A stretch of DNA of 64,000 bases, taken from positions 1,796,501 to 1,860,500 of the forward strand of contig NZ_CP126101.1 in NCBI RefSeq assembly GCF_030123245.1. Direction: 5' to 3'. The notes beneath the pieces were generated by a model that was given only the letters and a program-made list of their open reading frames with translations, did not search any database and had not been told where the DNA came from. The translations under genes were made by a program, and so were the position numbers. The DNA comes from Lysinibacillus pakistanensis. GTDB taxonomy: Bacteria; Bacillota; Bacilli; Bacillales_A; Planococcaceae. Below, piece after piece: positions 50,791 through 60,100 of this stretch (positions are counted from its first letter, which is position 1; each line of letters opens with the position of its first letter).

Positions 50791-51525
50791 CTACTTCCAT
50801 TTAAAGAATTTAATCGCTCCACATAAACCGATTATAATGCATAGAGCTAAAATCACGATATGGAATAGACCATCAGTTAGTGGCTCCCCTGTACTTGCCT
50901 GTTTCAATAAGTGAATACCATGAGAAAGTGGCAAAATATCCATCACCCATTGGAAGAATCGAGGCATAACCTCATATGGTATCGTTGCTCCTGAAAACAG
51001 TAACATCGTGAAGTAAGCAACAGAGCTCCAAACATTTGCTGACTTTTGGTCAGGTACTAAGCTTCCAATGAAAATTCCGATACTATACATCGCTATAATG
51101 ACAAAAGCGTATGTCAGAAGGAATATACCCCAGGAGCCTTTTAGTTCATAATCAAATAACAAATGATAAACAATTGTGACACCAATAAATGAAACAAGTG
51201 CTGAAGAAAGCTGAATTAGTCCTTGGGCAAATAGAATTTGGAGAGGTGACACAGGTGTCACTTGAAATCGCTTTAAAATCCCTCGGTGACGGTAATCTGC
51301 AATGGTCAGTGGTACACCCATAACCCCTGTTGCTAGTACACCAATCGTAATTACAGCTGCGTACGATAATTCAAAGTTAGAAGCACCAGCTAAACCGTCC
51401 TTATTCAGTAAATAACCAAATAGGGTAGCTAAAATAATAGGAAAGCAGATTCCAAAAATGAGAATATCAATGCCCTTCCAAACGAGCTTACCCTCAATTT
51501 TTAAAAAGGTTAGAAATGTACTCAT
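50791..51525 (-). CDS. ABC-2 type transporter permease
   Basis: A 244-residue, six-helix ABC-2 permease. Start ATG 51525 has GGAGGA upstream and overlaps the ATPase stop (ATGA). Contains SYAAVITIGVLATGVMGVPLTIADYRHRGILKRFQ in the conserved ABC-2 cytoplasmic loop, and FSGATIPYEVMPRFFQWVMDILPLSHG near the end. Probably a drug or polymer exporter with the neighbouring ATPase. Confidence 0.8.
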   Translation of the reverse strand: MSTFLTFLKIEGKLVWKGIDILIFGICFPIILATLFGYLLNKDGLAGASNFELSYAAVITIGVLATGVMGVPLTIADYRHRGILKRFQVTPVSPLQILFAQGLIQLSSALVSFIGVTIVYHLLFDYELKGSWGIFLLTYAFVIIAMYSIGIFIGSLVPDQKSANVWSSVAYFTMLLFSGATIPYEVMPRFFQWVMDILPLSHGIHLLKQASTGEPLTDGLFHIVILALCIIIGLCGAIKFFKWK

Positions 51526-52178
51526 ACCCAATCCTCCTCGCCAGCATAATATAGGTACGCATTTTCTAGTGTGGCTTTCTTACTTACATGGATTACTTCT
51601 TGGATTGTGCCATGAAAGACCGTTTTGCCTTCTTTTAAAATTAAAATTTTATCACATAACGCCTCAACCTCGTCCATGTAGTGCGATGTTAGGACAATTG
51701 CCAGACCTTTTTCTTTCATTGCTAAAAGCTGTTTCCAAAGCAAACGCCTAGCCTTTGTATCTAATCCTGTTGTGAGCTCATCTAGGAAAACAAGTTTAGG
51801 ATTTGAAATTAATGCCAGTAACACCGCTAAGCGTTGACGTTCACCTCCTGATAGAGTTTTCACAAGTTGAGTTTCCTTTCCAACTAGACCAAATGTCTGT
51901 AAGAGTAGAGGTACATCAGCAGTGTGTTTATAAAGTGACTCCCATTGCTCGCATGCCTCACGCACCGTTAATCCTTCTTGGAAATTTGTTTCTTGAAACT
52001 GTACACCTACCCCTTGAAAGACTTCCTTGCGATGGAGAATTGGTGACTTACCGAGCATTGTAAGCTCTTCGTAATTACTTTTTTCAATACCGAGCACTGC
52101 TGCAATAGTAGAGGATTTCCCTGCACCGTTTGCCCCAAGTATGCCAATTACCTCCCCAGGCTTGATGGTCATGTACAT
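51522..52178 (-). CDS. ABC transporter ATP-binding protein, N-terminus apparently lost
   Basis: The frame from ATG 52178 gives 218 residues. Walker A GANGAGKSS is only at about residues 17-25 instead of 35-45, so the first beta strands are missing. Upstream an AAAGGAGG (52211-52218) is followed by GTG TTG TAA in phase, so the original start now meets a stop at codon 3. The signature is LSGGERQRLAVLLAL. Walker B reads LVFLDELTTGLD, with Leu for the usual Pro after Glu. It may be a decaying gene or may use an internal start without a good ribosome-binding site. Confidence 0.65.
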   Translation of the reverse strand: MYMTIKPGEVIGILGANGAGKSSTIAAVLGIEKSNYEELTMLGKSPILHRKEVFQGVGVQFQETNFQEGLTVREACEQWESLYKHTADVPLLLQTFGLVGKETQLVKTLSGGERQRLAVLLALISNPKLVFLDELTTGLDTKARRLLWKQLLAMKEKGLAIVLTSHYMDEVEALCDKILILKEGKTVFHGTIQEVIHVSKKATLENAYLYYAGEEDWV

Positions 52179-52346
52179 GGTTGTATCTATCCATATTTAC
52201 AACACTGGAACCTCCTTTTATTAGATAATATTTTACTGAAATTTCTTTTTTAAACATGCCATTACTTGTCATGTTTTATGGTTACTATAGTATTGTTCCT
52301 TAATACTTAGGAAAGTATATAAAAGATAAAAAGGAGAGATTATAAA

Positions 52347-52880
52347 ATGTCACGTGAAATAGTTTTATACATTGCTACAAGCTTAGATGGATTTATTGCA
52401 AAGGAAGATAATGACTTACAATGGTTAATTGAGACAGAAGGAGAGGGTGATGCAGGATACGAAGATATGTATCAATCAATAGATACAACAATTATGGGGA
52501 AAAAGACATATGATTATGTAATGAAAAACTCAGAATCATTTCCGTATCCTGAAAAAAAATGCTATGTCTTCAGCAATTCTGAAAAAGGTTCAAATGAATA
52601 TGTGGAATTTGTCAATGAAAATGTAATAGAGTTTACAAGAAAATTAAAGAAACAACAGGGTTCTAAAATATGGATGATTGGAGGAGCGGGTATACTGGAT
52701 GCTTTTATAAAGGAAAATTTAATTGACGAATATATTATTACTGTTACACCTCATATACTTGGCTCTGGTATTCCATTGTTTAAAGTAAAAAATCCTCAAA
52801 TCGATTTAATTTTAATTGATACAAAGCGGTATGGTCAGTTTGTACAGATGCATTATAAAGTGAAGCAGTACAAGAAATAG
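52347..52880 (+). CDS. Dihydrofolate-reductase-fold (RibD C-terminal) family protein
   Basis: A 177-residue protein. It opens REIVLYIATSLDGFIA and has DTTIMGKKTYDYVM, the IWMIGGAGILDAFIKENLIDEYIIT segment with the NADPH-binding glycines, and PHILGSGIPLF, all typical of the YwjB/YyaP RibD-C group rather than true dihydrofolate reductase. The reaction is unknown. Start ATG 52347 follows AAGGAGAG. A terminator hairpin follows at 52937. Confidence 0.8.
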   Translation: MSREIVLYIATSLDGFIAKEDNDLQWLIETEGEGDAGYEDMYQSIDTTIMGKKTYDYVMKNSESFPYPEKKCYVFSNSEKGSNEYVEFVNENVIEFTRKLKKQQGSKIWMIGGAGILDAFIKENLIDEYIITVTPHILGSGIPLFKVKNPQIDLILIDTKRYGQFVQMHYKVKQYKK

Positions 52881-52936
52881 TATTTCGCTGTGCAGTAGAT
52901 TCCATAAACAAAGCTTTTCATATTGCAACACAAATT

Positions 52937-52976
52937 AGGACAACTTTGCCTTTAAGTGAAGTTGTCCTTTTATAGT
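52937..52976 (+). terminator. Intrinsic terminator
   Basis: AGGACAACTT pairs with AAGTTGTCCT (imperfect by a G-A), followed by TTTATAG. Confidence 0.65.
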
Positions 52977-53084
52977 TAAAAGTACTGCGGATGAAATCAA
53001 AATCCCCGCCCAAATACAAACCACATTCCTTTACAGAAAAATGCGAATTTATTATGACCTTTCCCCAAGTTCTTAATATAAAGG

Positions 53085-53144
53085 TTGAAACTATACACTA
53101 GTGTCGGTATAATCTGAAATATAAACGACAATAGTGTATAGTTT
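53085..53144 (+). promoter_or_regulatory. TetR promoter with 13-bp inverted repeats
   Basis: TTGAAA (53085) and TATAAT (53108) are exactly 17 bases apart. AAACTATACACTA (53088-53100) covers the -35 edge and spacer, and its perfect inverted copy TAGTGTATAGTTT is at 53132-53144. Two distant half-operators could allow looping or binding by two repressor dimers. Confidence 0.7.
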
Positions 53145-53182
53145 GTTGTGTGCATTCTGTCATTCATTAAGGGAGGTGGCTT

Positions 53183-53824
53183 ATGGCACCAAAGGTTAGT
53201 GAAGAATATAAAAAAGAAAGAGAGAGAGAGCTGATAGAGGCAGCTAAGAAGGTGTTTATCGAGAAAGGTTTTGTCCACGCATCTATGCAGGATATAATGG
53301 ACAAAGCTGGAATATCCAGAGGAGCATTGTATAGTTATTTCAATAATATTAATCACGTATTTATTGAAGTTTTAAAATATGATGACGAAAAAGATATTCA
53401 ATATTTTGTGCCATCGGAGGAAGGCCCACTGTGGCCCCAGTTAAAAAAATGGATTGAAGAACAGCAAATTTATATTGAGGCAATTGATCAAACATTGGTC
53501 TATGCAAAGGCAGAATTCTTTTTATCGTATAAATACACACATAATAAAGATAATTTCCCTTACATTTCTGAACGCTACCATCGTATTAATGAAGTAATAG
53601 AAGAAGTATTAAATGAAGGCATGCGTAAAGGGGAATTTAGCCCTCAACAATCTACCCATTCTATTGCAAGGTATATCCTCTCATTTATAAACGGTTTAAT
53701 GTTGGACACGTTCCAGCTAGGATATGAACATACAAAAGTAAAGGATCAGTTATCCGTCTTACTTTTCTCTTTAGAAAAATTAATTAATCCAAAATCCACT
53801 TTCAATAAGGAGCATTCCTGTTAG
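53183..53824 (+). CDS. TetR/AcrR-family transcriptional regulator
   Basis: A 213-residue TetR protein. The helix-turn-helix (ASMQDIMDKAGISRGALYSYF) is at about residues 32-52 and the start ATG 53183 follows GGGAGGTGG. It is strongly predicted to repress its own promoter (13-bp inverted repeats around the -35/-10). No effector gene is left nearby; the gene once downstream may have been displaced by the IS110 insertion. Confidence 0.85.
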   Translation: MAPKVSEEYKKERERELIEAAKKVFIEKGFVHASMQDIMDKAGISRGALYSYFNNINHVFIEVLKYDDEKDIQYFVPSEEGPLWPQLKKWIEEQQIYIEAIDQTLVYAKAEFFLSYKYTHNKDNFPYISERYHRINEVIEEVLNEGMRKGEFSPQQSTHSIARYILSFINGLMLDTFQLGYEHTKVKDQLSVLLFSLEKLINPKSTFNKEHSC

Positions 53825-53835
53825 AAGGATTTTCA

Positions 53836-53865
53836 GGGGCTTGAAATCAGAAAAGCCCTCTTGTA
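53836..53865 (+). terminator. Intrinsic terminator of the tetR gene
   Basis: GGGCTT and AAGCCC pair around GAAATCAGAA, followed by TCTTGT. The IS110-type element begins in or directly after its T-tract. Confidence 0.55.
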
Positions 53866-55386
53866 TGATGCATGAGTGTCAACAGCCATTGACCCACTAT
53901 CACACAGGAGGACTCCTTTTATGAATTCTAATAGGAACCAAAAGATTAATCAAGTCTCTGAAAAAACACTCGTCATCGGTATCGATATTGCCAAGCGTAC
54001 ACATTATGCATGCGCGGTTGATGAAAGAGGACGCGTGCTCCATAAATCGTTCCCTTTCTCGCAAACAAGAGAAGGTTTCGATGCTTTTTATGAAAGATTA
54101 CTGGCTTTACGTGCTACCCATGAAAAAAGTGAAATTCTTGTCGGTTTCGAGCCCACAGGTCACTACTGGATGAATCTCGCTGCCTATCTTCAAGCACACG
54201 GAATTCCATTTATCATGGTGAATCCTCATCATGTCAATCGTTCCAAAGAGCTAGATGACAATCTTCAAACAAAGAATGACCAAAAGGATGCGCTCGTCAT
54301 TGCACGTTTAATGCGAGATGGACGGTTTAGTTATCCACGTATTCTAGAAGGCGTGGAAGCTGAATTGCGTAATGGTACAACCTTGCGTGCCAAAATCCAA
54401 GAAGATGTAAATGCCCTTCAAAATCGAATGATTCGTTGGTTAGATCGCTTTTTTCCTGAGTTTACACAGGTATTTAAAAACTTCGGGAAAATGGCGTATG
54501 CGGCGCTTGAAAAGACACCACTGCCGATGGACATTCAAGGGAAAACGCCAGAAGAATTATTATTTTTATACCGCCAAGTAGATGGGATGAAAAGTCCACA
54601 GCTACCAAAGGCAAAACAATTAGTCGAGGTGGCACAAAGCTCGATTGGACTGACAGAAGGCTTAGTGATGGCACGCATTGAAATCGCTACACTACTTTCC
54701 CAGTATCAATTGATGCAAGCTCAGCTTGATGAATTAACAGCCCAGCTTATAGAACTGGCAAAACAAATGACGGATTATGCGTATTTAGCATCAGTACCTG
54801 GAATCGGAGACGTAACAATTGTCGAGCTGCTTTCCGAAGTTGGTTCTCTTACACAATATGAGCATCCACGCCAATTAATCAAACTAGCGGGACTCACATT
54901 ACGTGAAAACTCATCTGGACAGCATAAAGGACAAAAACGGATTTCTAAGCGTGGTAGAAGAAAACTTCGAGCTCTTTTATTCCGTGTGATGATCCCGTTA
55001 ATTCGCCTTTAAGCAATTACATGACTATTACACTACACGCACCGTCAATCCCCTTCGTAAGAAGCAATCGATTGTCGTGCTCTGTGGAAAGTTACTGAAG
55101 ATTTTACACACCTTGTGCAAGAAGAAAATACATTTTGATTTGAGGCAAATGATGAAAGACCTTTATTGTCTCGGAGAGGCAGCCTAAGCCAACGGAACTC
55201 GACCACTAACAGAAGGATGACACGGAGAAGCCGGCATTATTTTCACCATAAGACTACGAGTCCCTTAAGGAGCATCGCCAGCCTCTGCCTTATGAATAGA
55301 CCGAACGAAGGAATGTATGCGCTAGACGCCAAGAGACATGGGAGGGTACGTCGTCATAAGCATCGCAGAGATCCAATAATGCATCA
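53866..55386 (+). mobile_element. IS110/IS1111-type element with subterminal inverted repeats
   Basis: TGATGCAT (53866-53873) and ATGCATCA (55379-55386) are inverted sub-terminal repeats, a feature of the IS1111 subgroup. Between them lies a DEDD transposase gene (frameshifted near its end) and about 190 bp of structured non-coding DNA downstream. The exact tips cannot be fixed by eye. No target duplication is expected for this family. Confidence 0.7.
53921..55187 (+). pseudogene. IS110-family DEDD transposase, C-terminal frameshift
   Basis: Starts at ATG 53921 (AGGAGG upstream). The RuvC-like domain has Asp in VIGIDIAKRTHYACAVD, Glu in LVGFEPTGHYW and two Asp in KNDQKDALVIARL. The transposase_20 domain has VPGIGDVTIVELLSEVG and the catalytic Ser in LRENSSGQHKGQ. 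The first frame stops at 55012 after MIPLIRL, while the family's C-terminus (LHDYYTTRTVNPLRKKQS... LGEAA) continues in another frame to 55187. A small deletion at about 55008 splits it. The last roughly 55 residues may be needed, so activity is doubtful. Confidence 0.75.
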
Positions 55387-55395
55387 CATAATGGA
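55188..55395 (+). ncRNA. Candidate seekRNA/bridge RNA of the IS110/IS1111 element
   Basis: A G+C-richer, non-coding stretch directly after the transposase, with internal complementarity such as CATAAG (about 55244) with CTTATG (about 55291). In IS1111-type elements the target-choosing RNA is encoded downstream of the transposase. This is assigned from position and structure only. Confidence 0.4.
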
Positions 55396-55550
55396 TTAGT
55401 GAGTTAATTTTATCCAATTAACTTTAGCGAAGCGTACCTATCAAATGACAATGTATTGAAAAACTAGAAAAGACTAAATGTACTATGCGGTGAAAAAATA
55501 TTTTCACCACATTAAAAATGGGTCAAACCGTTGATATATCAACATTTATA
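55396..55550. other. Intergenic, no gene seen
   Basis: AT-rich spacer between the IS and the GNAT gene. No recognised promoter palindrome. Confidence 0.4.
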
Positions 55551-55565
55551 GAGGGAGTGAACTTT

Positions 55566-56117
55566 ATGTTGTTTGAATCATCAAGAGTGAGACTAAGAAA
55601 AATGACAAAGGAAGATACAGAACTATATCATCAATGGAGAAATGATGTGGAAGTTATGCATTCCACTAACCCATCTTTAGATGTTTATCCAATAGATGAG
55701 ACGAAAGAATTTGTAGATCATGTGATATTAGGATCTCATACAGCCAAAAGCTATATTATACTTACAAAAGGAAATGAAATACCAATTGGCATTGTGTCAT
55801 TAATCAACATTGATTATAAAAATAGAAATGCTGAATGTATAATTGACATCGGAGAAAAGAAGTATTGGGGAAAAGGATTTGGTTCAGAGAGCTTGGGATT
55901 ACTGTTGCATTATGCTTTTTATGAAATGAATCTTCATCGAGTTTACCTAAAAGTATTTTCATTTAATGATAGAGCTATACATTTGTACAATAAGATTGGT
56001 TTTCAACAGGAAGGAAACAGTAGACAAAGTCTATTTAGAGATGGGGAATGGCATGACATCATTCATATGGGAATTCTGCAAAATGAATACTTTGAGAAAC
56101 AAGTAAAGAAAATATAA
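55566..56117 (+). CDS. GNAT acetyltransferase, RimJ/RimL type
   Basis: A 183-residue acetyltransferase, starting at ATG 55566 (MLFESSRVRLRKMTKEDTE) with GAGGGAG upstream. DTELYHQWRNDVEV, GIVSLINIDYKNRNAECIIDIG and the CoA loop KKYWGKGFGSESLGLLL are typical, as is the end HLYNKIGFQQEGNSRQSLF. It may acetylate a ribosomal protein N-terminus or a small molecule; the substrate is not evident. It has no operon partner. Confidence 0.8.
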   Translation: MLFESSRVRLRKMTKEDTELYHQWRNDVEVMHSTNPSLDVYPIDETKEFVDHVILGSHTAKSYIILTKGNEIPIGIVSLINIDYKNRNAECIIDIGEKKYWGKGFGSESLGLLLHYAFYEMNLHRVYLKVFSFNDRAIHLYNKIGFQQEGNSRQSLFRDGEWHDIIHMGILQNEYFEKQVKKI

Positions 56118-56269
56118 AAATTGTATAGTGGAAAAACAAAATCAAACTAGTAAAATGGTGTACACAAATTAACATTACGTTAATCGGCACTGACTGTCGT
56201 TTTTGGGGCAGCTATACCCTTGTTTTTATCCAATCGATTTCACATTTCTAGTAAAGGAGGTTGATCCTT

Positions 56270-56668
56270 ATGAATTTTAAAGAATTAAAAAAGATTGCAA
56301 CTGCAGTTACTTCACCTACAGAATTAAATGATTTTATTCAATACGGAAGTGTTGGTGCAGCCATTGAAACCATAAATGGGAATATCTATACAGGGATTAG
56401 CATAGATACAGCTTGTTCCATGGGTTTTTGTGCAGAGCATGCAGCAGTTGCTGACATGTTGAAAAATGGTGAATATCAAATAAAAGCTTTTGTAGCAGTA
56501 GACTCGGAAGGAAATGCTGTTCCGCCATGTGGACGGTGTCGTGAGCTAATCAGTCAGCTTTCAAAAGAAAACTTAGAAGCCACTGTAGAGGTTGAAAATA
56601 ACACTGTTGTTTTATTGAAAGAAATTTTGCCGTATGACTGGAAAACCGACCGAGGCAGAGAGTGGTAA
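56270..56668 (+). CDS. Cytidine/blasticidin-S deaminase family protein
   Basis: A 132-residue deaminase, starting at ATG 56270 (AAAGGAGG 9 bases upstream). Zinc ligands and the catalytic Glu are in GFCAEHAAVADML and PPCGRCRELI, the three-Cys pattern of homotetrameric cytidine deaminases; AFVAVDSEG supports the CDA fold. It deaminates cytidine or a cytidine-like compound such as a nucleoside antibiotic. A possible fragment (MEGIPRKNQGTIIHCPLGT) follows at about 56683-56770 and may be debris. Confidence 0.8.
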   Translation: MNFKELKKIATAVTSPTELNDFIQYGSVGAAIETINGNIYTGISIDTACSMGFCAEHAAVADMLKNGEYQIKAFVAVDSEGNAVPPCGRCRELISQLSKENLEATVEVENNTVVLLKEILPYDWKTDRGREW

Positions 56669-56784
56669 TTGATTCTAATAATGGAGGGGATTCCTAGAAA
56701 GAACCAAGGAACCATCATTCATTGTCCACTAGGAACTGAAATATCTGATGAAAATTTGCTATTAAAATAAGGCAAGATCAAATA

Positions 56785-56815
56785 GAGAGTGAGCTTATTT
56801 ACAGCTCACTCTAAT
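56785..56815. terminator. Bidirectional terminator
   Basis: AGAGTGAGCT and AGCTCACTCT form a perfect 10-bp stem between the converging CDA and DUF1801 genes. Confidence 0.7.
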
Positions 56816-56818
56816 TTA

Positions 56819-57238
56819 TTATATCCCGAGCAGTGGTAGATGCTTTCGAGTATGATAAGTGAGTGCTAATACAATGCATTGTTTTAATTCATTTATTGGA
56901 ATTTCATCATTCACAGCAAATACAATTGCTCGATTACCTTCATAATGGAATAAATCTTTATAAACCTCTTTAAACGTATCAACTAGCTTTGTATTACAGT
57001 TAAAATACATGGCGTATTGATCTGGGCTTGACTGTTTCCAGCCAATTCTAATTGTACTGCCTTTTTTTGTGATATAACTAGGCTCTCCCCATTTAAGGGT
57101 TTCATCCATATGATCAAGGTCTTCAATCTCTTTTGCAGTATCCATAATTAACTGACGAAGAATCAAAAGTTTTGATTGAATGTGTTTAGGATACTGTTCG
57201 AATACTACCTCTACCTTAGTGTTTTCAATTACACTCAT
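56819..57238 (-). CDS. DUF1801-family protein
   Basis: A 139-residue protein starting at ATG 57238 (MSVIENTKVEVVFEQYP). Conserved DUF1801 features are the first helix with LLILRQLI, DETLKWGEPSYIT, IRIGWKQSSPDQYAMYF and the C-terminal LTYHTRKHLPLL. The fold resembles frataxin/YdhG-like proteins; function is unknown. An AAAAGGA lies upstream of the start. Not clearly in an operon. Confidence 0.75.
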   Translation of the reverse strand: MSVIENTKVEVVFEQYPKHIQSKLLILRQLIMDTAKEIEDLDHMDETLKWGEPSYITKKGSTIRIGWKQSSPDQYAMYFNCNTKLVDTFKEVYKDLFHYEGNRAIVFAVNDEIPINELKQCIVLALTYHTRKHLPLLGI

Positions 57239-57351
57239 ATTTATCATTCCTTTTTTAAAATAAAAACTAGTCAACAGACAGGTACTCCATCTAACAGATT
57301 CAGAGTGATTAATAAATTTCTAAAAGTGATTCAGGTTGGCTGATGTACAAG

Positions 57352-57915
57352 CTATTTTATAGAAATATAAATTTCTGCTTGACCATCCTCTGGATTAATA
57401 TCCTTGCTATAATATTCAAAATCACCTGTAAATGCTCGATTATTGTCTGGCTGTTGTGACCATTGCCAAATATCATCCCAAGCACGCTGCACCATTTCTA
57501 TAATTGGTCCTTTTTCTGTGACGAATACAGCATATTTTGCAGCAGGAACAGTAAATGTATTTATTGTATCTAAACTTTGAAGCTGTGAAGTTTCTTGAAC
57601 TTTAACGCTGACCATTATTTCATAAAGTCCTGCATCTCCCTGTTCATAGTTGAAGTAACAGCTATAATGACCATCCTCTTGTATATTTACACCTAGCTTC
57701 TTACCAATATTTTGAGAATGGAACTGTTCGAATAATTTACCAATTTTGCCATCTTTGCTTCGTTCGGTTTCATTTGTTGTAATGGCACTAATTCCAGCTA
57801 ATGTGAAGGAGGTTAATTCCTCAATTCGGGTAGGTTCAATTTGTTTTAAAGTAATTTTGTCTTCAGACGATTCATGTTTCCATTCTGTCAAATTCTTTTC
57901 TTTGTTTTGTTTCAT
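57352..57915 (-). CDS. GyrI-like small-molecule-binding protein
   Basis: A 187-residue protein with the effector-binding (GyrI/AraC_E) fold: IEELTSFTLAGISAITTN, then KIGKLFEQF, GLYEIMVSVKV, TFTVPAAKYAVFVTEKGP and WDDIWQWSQQ. Such proteins bind or hydrolyse hydrophobic compounds. It lies 65 bases downstream of the WYL regulator gene in the same direction, and the two probably work together. Confidence 0.75.
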   Translation of the reverse strand: MKQNKEKNLTEWKHESSEDKITLKQIEPTRIEELTSFTLAGISAITTNETERSKDGKIGKLFEQFHSQNIGKKLGVNIQEDGHYSCYFNYEQGDAGLYEIMVSVKVQETSQLQSLDTINTFTVPAAKYAVFVTEKGPIIEMVQRAWDDIWQWSQQPDNNRAFTGDFEYYSKDINPEDGQAEIYISIK

Positions 57916-57979
57916 CCTTAATCATTCTCCTTCTTATAGAATGAAACCAGTATAAAACAATAAACCTGACAACTGCCTG

Positions 57980-58930
57980 TCAAGTTGCTTTGTCATTTTT
58001 ATAAACTTTTGCTATTTTTTCCGCACGACTAGTAATGATTTTCCGTAAATGTTGAGGCTCAAGCACCTCTACATGATGTCCTAGGCTAAGAATGAAACTA
58101 TAGAGCCATTCATTTTCTGGATATGCCTTTTTTACTAGCCAACTTCCATCCTCAACTGGCAAAAGTTCTTCAATGCCAAACCATTCTTCAGCTAAATGAC
58201 GAGCCTTATCTTGGAAACGAAAGACAACTTCTGGTGTTGATGGCTTTAATTTATTCTTACCTTCGTTATGCTCCTGATTAGAGGGATTTCGACGAATGAA
58301 GGTTTTTTCATGATCTATTCTAAGCCCTTTCATTCTTTTTAGTTTAAAAAGGCGGAACTCTTCTTTTTCTAAACAATAAGCTTGCAGATACCATTGCCTT
58401 CCTTTGAGAATGAGCATATGAGGCTCTACATTTCGCTGGGAAACTTCACCTTCTGCATTGGAATAGGTGAAGTTAACTAATACACAGCTATCTAATGCTT
58501 CGTCTAACAAAATTAATTTCGCACGGAGATGTTTATTACCACCCCAAGGAGAGTAATCTATAAGTACACGATTTGTCTTATGTTGAAATTCTTCTTCATG
58601 TTCTGGTAGTACGACACTATTTATTTTTTCTACTAGTCGTTGGTGTTGCTCTTTGCTATATGAAGTGGAGATACTGCGTAGGGCAGTAACGATAGTAGCA
58701 AGCTCGTCATTTGTTAGTATATTTCGATCTAAACGATAACCTTCTGACAAACCAATACCACCGTTTGTTCCTTGATAGGTGACGATTGGGATGCCAGCCG
58801 CATTAATTGCGTCAATATCTCGATATATCGTTCGTACAGATACCTCAAATCGCTCTGCCAACTCCTTAGCCTGTACCATACGTCGGTTTAGCAGTAGAAT
58901 AATGATGGATAATAGTCTTTCAAGTTTCAC
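57980..58930 (-). CDS. YafY-type HTH and WYL-domain transcriptional regulator
   Basis: A 316-residue regulator. The DeoR-type helix-turn-helix at the N-terminus (MVQAKELAERFEVSVRTIYR, DIDAINAAGIPI) covers about 15-50, a dimer region follows, and the WYL domain spans about 140-220 (LVNFTYSNAEGE, KGRQWYLQAYCLEKEEFRLF) with a WCX extension. It probably regulates the adjoining GyrI-like gene. Start ATG/GTG near 58930 with GGAGG upstream. Confidence 0.85.
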   Translation of the reverse strand: MKLERLLSIIILLLNRRMVQAKELAERFEVSVRTIYRDIDAINAAGIPIVTYQGTNGGIGLSEGYRLDRNILTNDELATIVTALRSISTSYSKEQHQRLVEKINSVVLPEHEEEFQHKTNRVLIDYSPWGGNKHLRAKLILLDEALDSCVLVNFTYSNAEGEVSQRNVEPHMLILKGRQWYLQAYCLEKEEFRLFKLKRMKGLRIDHEKTFIRRNPSNQEHNEGKNKLKPSTPEVVFRFQDKARHLAEEWFGIEELLPVEDGSWLVKKAYPENEWLYSFILSLGHHVEVLEPQHLRKIITSRAEKIAKVYKNDKAT

Positions 58931-59277
58931 AATATGTAACCTCCATTTTAATAAGCAAGAATCTATTTCATTAAGATATTGATAAGAGTCTTAATATTAG
59001 AATTTTTTAGAATAATACAGTAATACATTACTAGATGAAGTGCAAACCTAACTGTTTAATACGTTAAAATACTATACACTTTTTAAGGATACTATTTATT
59101 GTAAGTTAACTTGGATTATAAATCTATTTCAATTGCTTTTAATATTACGACAGGAAAAAATTAATTGGAGTGGAGGATCATCATGATAACTTTGATAGAG
59201 TAAATTTTTGAGGATTTGGAATTTAGGATTTTGACAATAATCTTAGTTGGATGTTATTATTTACCTATCGTTAAGTA
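58931..59277. other. Intergenic, no gene seen
   Basis: AT-rich spacer of about 350 bases upstream of the YqeB-like gene. No clear frame or palindrome. Confidence 0.45.
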
Positions 59278-59291
59278 AGAAAGGTGAAATA

Positions 59292-59963
59292 ATGAACAAT
59301 AATCATACAATATTAAATTTTTCTAAAACAGATAAAGTTATCCTGTGGCTTGGTTTTCCTATCATCGGTTTAGTGCTAGGTTGGTTTCTTCCAAGTATTT
59401 CAAAATGGGCAAGCACTTTGCCGTGGGTGCCTTTCTTTCAGGGACCATTAAACTTAATTGCCTCCTTTAATGGAGCTTGGGTTGGTTTTATCACGATGGC
59501 CCTTGGTTTGATTGTGGGAATTGCATTGACTTTATTATCTTTTCATGAGAGCTTAGAAATAATTATAGATGATGAGAAAGTAATTTTAAAACTTAGAGAT
59601 GATGAAACTCTATTAAATAAGGAAGATATTTCACTTGTATTGTTGGATGGAAAACAGTTAGTTTTGCTTGGCAACGATAAGAAAGAAATTTTCCGATATA
59701 AACAAGAGCTAAATAGAAATGCCATTAGTGCTACATTTATAAAACATAATTATTTTTGGAGTGATATCGATCCATTTAAAGAAGATTTTAAAAAATGGGT
59801 TGTAGATTGTCCAGATTTATCACCAGCAGCAAATGCTCTATTAAAAGCAAGGAAAATAGCAATTGAAAAAGGTGAGGATGAGGAAGTTTTTCAACTGGCT
59901 AAAGAACTTTGGAAGCTAAGAATATCAGTTAAAGAAAAAGATAAAAGTCAATATTATCGATGA
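59292..59963 (+). CDS. YqeB-family membrane protein
   Basis: A 223-residue protein starting at ATG 59292 (AAAGGTGA upstream). Two membrane segments (about 17-36 and 60-85) are followed by a soluble domain: LEIIIDDEKVILKLRDDE, LVLLGNDKKEIFRYKQEL, FIKHNYFWSDIDPF and the charged C-terminus. This matches the YqeB family of Bacillus, which has no known function. It is followed by a terminator at 60063. Confidence 0.75.
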   Translation: MNNNHTILNFSKTDKVILWLGFPIIGLVLGWFLPSISKWASTLPWVPFFQGPLNLIASFNGAWVGFITMALGLIVGIALTLLSFHESLEIIIDDEKVILKLRDDETLLNKEDISLVLLDGKQLVLLGNDKKEIFRYKQELNRNAISATFIKHNYFWSDIDPFKEDFKKWVVDCPDLSPAANALLKARKIAIEKGEDEEVFQLAKELWKLRISVKEKDKSQYYR

Positions 59964-60062
59964 GCAACAAAGATAAATGAAGACTATTAAGAATTATTAT
60001 AAAAGGTTAATATGTTATTTACTAATGTAGCAATATTTTATAAAAGACTGTCTAGAAAAATT

Positions 60063-60100
60063 AAGACTGAATCCAATTATTAGGTTCAGTCTTTGTTTTG
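60063..60100 (+). terminator. Intrinsic terminator
   Basis: AAGACTGAA pairs with TTCAGTCTT, followed by TGTTTTG. Confidence 0.7.
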
